A stretch of DNA of 64,000 bases from Marinilactibacillus sp. Marseille-P9653 (GTDB lineage Bacteria; Bacillota; Bacilli; Lactobacillales; Carnobacteriaceae_A). The notes beneath the pieces were generated by a model. The model worked only from the letters and a program-made list of their open reading frames with translations. It had not been told where the DNA came from and made no database searches. This document shows, in pieces, positions 61,108 to 64,000 of the stretch (positions within the stretch are counted from its first letter, which is position 1; every line of letters starts with the position of its first letter). Made by a program: the position numbers and the translations under genes. The stretch lies in the NCBI RefSeq assembly GCF_916618885.1, contig NZ_CAKAKH010000001.1, forward strand, positions 1,054,001 through 1,118,000, in the 5' to 3' direction.

Positions 61108-61566
61108 TTAGGTTTGGCTGTTTTCATAAGATTCAAGGAGCCCTTTGGCGAAAGCTTCAAGCTTTTCTTTATCGGTTTCTTCTGGTTCTAGATCGACTTT
61201 TACACTATCAGCGCCTTTGACTGCACCGGTCTTTTCAAACTGGTCGTCGAAGTCATCTACGGACTGGCAGAATTTATCATAAAAGGTATCTCCTGAACCG
61301 AACGTTCCGTAGATTTTTCCGCTCAAATCTACCTCTTCGAGTTCTTCGTAGAAGTCTACGATTTCGTCAGGTAAATTGGCGTCTGTTCCGTACGTGTAAG
61401 TTCCAACGACTGTGATATCCACGTCTTCAAAGTCCTCAGGATCAGCTGAAAAACTTTCGACAAGTTCAACTTCTGCTCCAAGTTCTTCAAAGGCCGCTTC
61501 GATGATTTCAGCACATTCCTCTGTATTTCCGGTTAGACTAGCGTAGACGATCATCACTTTAGGCAT
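61108..61566 (-). CDS. Flavodoxin
   Basis: 152 residues, FMN-binding electron carrier. The phosphate loop ASLTGNTEECAEII (residues about 9-22) and the aromatic loop GTYTYGTDANLPDE (about 55-68) plus GSGDTFYDKFCQSVDDFD (about 91-108) are typical of long-loop-free flavodoxins. Very acidic (pI low), as usual. Ribosome site GAGAGGATGGACTGAC. Confidence 0.95.
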   Translation of the reverse strand: MPKVMIVYASLTGNTEECAEIIEAAFEELGAEVELVESFSADPEDFEDVDITVVGTYTYGTDANLPDEIVDFYEELEEVDLSGKIYGTFGSGDTFYDKFCQSVDDFDDQFEKTGAVKGADSVKVDLEPEETDKEKLEAFAKGLLESYENSQT

Positions 61567-61665
61567 GTCAGTCCATCCTCTCTCTGTTCTTTCTCATTAA
61601 AACAGTATAGCAAAGAAAGGAGAGGGAAGAAAGTGATGGAATATAAGAATTGTTTCATCTATTTA

Positions 61666-61702
61666 AAAAGAAGAGGCCTACCCATTGGGAGACCTCTTCT
61701 AG
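61666..61702 (-). terminator. Terminator after the quinone oxidoreductase gene
   Basis: On the minus strand AGAAGAGGTCTCCC and GGTAGGCCTCTTCT pair around AATG; TTTTTA follows. Confidence 0.88.
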
Positions 61703-61707
61703 ATAGA

Positions 61708-62643
61708 TTATTTGATGTTAATGACGATTTTACCTTTTGCATGATGCGTTTCACTCAAACGGTGTGCTTCTCTTAAACCTTCTTCAGTGAATGGAAATGT
61801 TTCACCAACAGTAGCTTTAAGTTTTCCGTTAGTCATCAGTTCGCCCAGTTTAGCTAGACGTTTACCATCTGGTTGTAAGAAGAAGTAGCCTGTTTTAATG
61901 CCTTTTTCTTCTGCAAGTTCTTTGTCCGGTTCGTCAGCGATAGAAATCAGTGAACCACCTTTTTTCAAGACATTGAAACTTTTCTTCTGAATGTCGCCAC
62001 CCATAGTATCAAAAACGATGTCGTAGTCTGATAGAAGCGATTCGAAGTCTTCTTCTTTATAATTGATAAACGTATCGACGCCTAGTTCTTTCAAGTAAGC
62101 TTCGTTATCGCCACTAGCAGTAGAGGCAACAGTCGCACCGAATGATTTTGCAACTTGTATCGCTACACTACCAACGCCACCAGCACCTGCGTGGATCAAG
62201 ACTTTATCGCCTTTTTTGATTTCAGCCATTTCGACTAAAGCAGTCCAAGCTGTTTCCCCAACTAATGGGATAGAAGCTGCTTCACCAAAAGAAACGTTTT
62301 TTGGCATGGGTGCAAGCAATTCTTTATCAATCGCAATATATTCTGCATACGTTCCGCGAGGGTTTGTTTCTGGTCTAGAAAAGATTTTGTCTCCAACAGC
62401 GAAATCTTGAACATTTGCGCCAACTTCTTTGATAATGCCTGCTGCGTCCCATCCTAAGATGATTGGGAACTCGAATGGCATCATGCTACTAAGGTAACCT
62501 TCACGCATTTTCCAGTCTACTGGGTTGATGGATGTCGCATGTAATTCAACAAGGACTTGATCTTCCGTGATTTCTGGTTTAGGTACATCTCTTTCGACTA
62601 ATTGATCGGCTGAGCCGTATGATTCGATAACGATGGCTTTCAT
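61708..62643 (-). CDS. Zinc-free NADP-dependent alcohol dehydrogenase / quinone oxidoreductase
   Basis: 311 residues from ATG 62643 (AGAAGGAATAT upstream); six extra in-frame codons from 62661 have no site. MDR fold: N-terminal GroES-like part (ATSINPVDWKMREGY), Rossmann motif HAGAGGVGSVAIQVAKSFGA (about 146-165). No zinc-binding cysteines, so it is of the QOR/NADP-dependent reductase branch. Substrate unknown. Confidence 0.92.
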   Translation of the reverse strand: MKAIVIESYGSADQLVERDVPKPEITEDQVLVELHATSINPVDWKMREGYLSSMMPFEFPIILGWDAAGIIKEVGANVQDFAVGDKIFSRPETNPRGTYAEYIAIDKELLAPMPKNVSFGEAASIPLVGETAWTALVEMAEIKKGDKVLIHAGAGGVGSVAIQVAKSFGATVASTASGDNEAYLKELGVDTFINYKEEDFESLLSDYDIVFDTMGGDIQKKSFNVLKKGGSLISIADEPDKELAEEKGIKTGYFFLQPDGKRLAKLGELMTNGKLKATVGETFPFTEEGLREAHRLSETHHAKGKIVINIK

Positions 62644-62889
62644 ATATATTCCTTCTTTCATTTGGTTTAACTAATGATGGATGTAATCTTATACCATATA
62701 TTTTAGTGAAAATACACAAATCATCAAGTAAAGGATATCTAACTAACCTAGTATACAAATTAAATTGTGCAAAATCAAATAATCGAACTTTCACACAAAG
62801 TTCACTCGCCAAAAGATAGAAAATGGTATGATAGACTGAAAGCGGATAACGATTTTATTAAACCTGTAGAAAAGGAAGATTGAAGAGCA

Positions 62890-63495
62890 ATGGCAAAGAC
62901 ACAAGTGAAGGAAATTTTACAATCGAACGATACAAAAAAAGAAAAGTTTGATTATCTATGGGAATATTATAAATGGCATGTTATCGGGACAATCGCAGCG
63001 ATTTTGTTTGTGATTTATATAATTGTGCAAATGCTGACTCGACCACAAGTTTCTTTTAACATTGGGGTATTAGGACCTGAAACAACCTCCGAACAAGAAC
63101 AAGCACTGAGTTCAGATTTGAAACAGTTAATGGATCCAGAAGATGTAGAAGGCGATATGTTCGTAACTGTGACGCCTGAAGGACAAATGGCAGAACGATT
63201 CTTTGCACAACTAACGGCCGCCGAATATGATTTAATCTTAATGTCAGAAGTGGCTTTTGAGAATTTTGCTTCTGATCAAAGTATGCAGGGAATAGACATT
63301 AACGGTATTGACGAAGGGGACCTACGATATGCTGAGAAAACTGAAAATGTGATTGGCATCTCTACCAATGCAGTGCCATTTTTCAATAATCATGATGCGA
63401 CACAAGATATGATTGTGATGGTTCCACAAAATGCTCGGCATAAAGATCAGACCGTGCGCTTTTTTGAAGCACAAGGAATCGACTTATCTGAATAG
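62890..63495 (+). CDS. Membrane-anchored hypothetical protein
   Basis: 201 residues: a charged cytoplasmic start with YLWEYYKWHVIGTIAAILFVIYIIVQ (membrane helix about 33-50), then an extracellular domain that resembles the beta/alpha pattern of binding proteins (FNIGVLGPETTSEQEQAL, YDLILMSEVAFENFA, VPFFNNHDATQDMIVMVPQNAR). Similar proteins occur in Lactobacillales without a known role. ATG follows GGAAGATTGAAGAGCA. Confidence 0.75.
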   Translation: MAKTQVKEILQSNDTKKEKFDYLWEYYKWHVIGTIAAILFVIYIIVQMLTRPQVSFNIGVLGPETTSEQEQALSSDLKQLMDPEDVEGDMFVTVTPEGQMAERFFAQLTAAEYDLILMSEVAFENFASDQSMQGIDINGIDEGDLRYAEKTENVIGISTNAVPFFNNHDATQDMIVMVPQNARHKDQTVRFFEAQGIDLSE

Positions 63496-63608
63496 CAATG
63501 ACTGTTTAAAAAGCGAACACCACATTAAAGGGTGCTGATAAACAATTAAAAAATGTCTTTCTCCTGATAACCTTTAAAGATAAGGTTCCGAAATGAACAA
63601 ATTTTCGG

Positions 63609-63614
63609 TATAAT
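63609..63614 (+). promoter_or_regulatory. -10 box of the map promoter
   Basis: TATAAT lies 42 bases before the map start; 17 bases upstream of it TTCCGA is a weak -35. Confidence 0.55.
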
Positions 63615-63655
63615 AGTTGGTGACTTTAAGTTTAGACAACAAGGGGACTGATTAT

Positions 63656-64000
63656 GTGATTACATTAAAATCACCTAGAGAAATTGAAGCAATGGACCAG
63701 TCAGGTGCAGTGCTCGCTGATATCCATGAGAAGTTAAGATCTTTTATTAAACCAGGTATTACTGGTAAAGCCATCGACCAGTATGTAGAAAAAATGATTG
63801 AAGAACACGGCGCTTCAGCAGAACAAAAAGGTTTTGAAGGTTACGAGTACGCAACGTGTATCAGTGTGAATGATGAAATTTGTCATGGTTTTCCTAGAAA
63901 TGAGAAACTGAAAAAAGGAGACCTGATCAAAGTAGATATGGTGATCAATTTAAACGGTGCCTTGTCAGATTCTTGCTGGAGCTATGCAGTAGGCGAAGCA
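63656..64000 (+). CDS. map: Type I methionine aminopeptidase (3' end outside window)
   Basis: Starts at GTG 63656 (AAGGGGACTG upstream) and stays open to the window end, 115 codons. MITLKSPREIEAMDQSGAVLADI, then GYATCISVNDEICHG-type YEYATCISVNDEICHGFP, where His is a catalytic residue, and LKKGDLIKVDMVINLNGALSDSCWSY, which carries the first metal Asp. It removes initiator methionine from new proteins. The remaining half, with the other metal ligands, lies outside. Confidence 0.95.
   Translation, partial: MITLKSPREIEAMDQSGAVLADIHEKLRSFIKPGITGKAIDQYVEKMIEEHGASAEQKGFEGYEYATCISVNDEICHGFPRNEKLKKGDLIKVDMVINLNGALSDSCWSYAVGEA

Overview
The window is a low-GC Gram-positive chromosome segment, probably from a Lactobacillales member near the Carnobacteriaceae (Marinilactibacillus/Alkalibacterium-like). 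That is an inference from the two-gene glycine dehydrogenase, L-box-controlled NhaC transporter, YlxP, DegV, YwbE, CsbB/GtcA/YfhO and lipobox lipoproteins, together with AT-rich codon use and strong AGGAGG ribosome sites. No 16S rRNA gene is present, so the genus is not proven.

Layout. Positions 1-4098 hold the end of a glycine cleavage operon (gcvH partial, gcvPA, gcvPB) and an atypical short-chain dehydrogenase. A decayed group II intron (4148-5386) sits directly after their terminator and just before the promoter of a lysine riboswitch (about 5446-5617) that controls an NhaC-family transporter. From 7579 to 19751 lie housekeeping genes: a macrodomain protein, DUF305, YwbE, a DUF368/PopT-type lipid carrier, a ClC protein without the gating glutamate, YlxP, DegV, an MscS-like channel, an NSS symporter, a metallophosphoesterase, a Gfo/Idh dehydrogenase and a lone PTS EIIB. 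From 19929 to 23868 is a heterodimeric multidrug ABC exporter behind a 32-codon leader ORF and an attenuator. An OmpA-domain lipoprotein follows.

Positions 26679-38895 are a 12.2-kb integrated element in tRNA-Arg(CCT), bounded by a 32-bp direct repeat. It has the plan of a phage-inducible chromosomal island (phage satellite): integrase and repressor leftward; Cro-like regulator, excisionase-like protein, primase, replication ATPase, an iteron origin flanking an AT-rich core, an ArpU-like late regulator, a lone HK97-type prohead protease behind a GC-rich possible packaging site; and, at the right end, a DUF3800 plus PemK/MazF-type toxin pair as probable cargo. It lacks portal, capsid, tail and lysis genes. 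Several of its genes seem to use rare start codons, including ATA.

Positions 39033-52317 contain a lipoprotein, an OsmC protein and a beta-1,2-glucooligosaccharide (sophorooligosaccharide) locus: two paralogous esterases, an ABC importer, a GH3 beta-glucosidase, a GH94 1,2-beta-oligoglucan phosphorylase and a LacI regulator, with operator palindromes before esterase 2 and the binding protein. The remainder has an M29 aminopeptidase, a TetR regulator, an old yellow enzyme, the CsbB-GtcA-YfhO teichoic acid glycosylation set, two oxidoreductases, a flavodoxin, a membrane-anchored protein of unknown function and the start of methionine aminopeptidase, cut by the window end.
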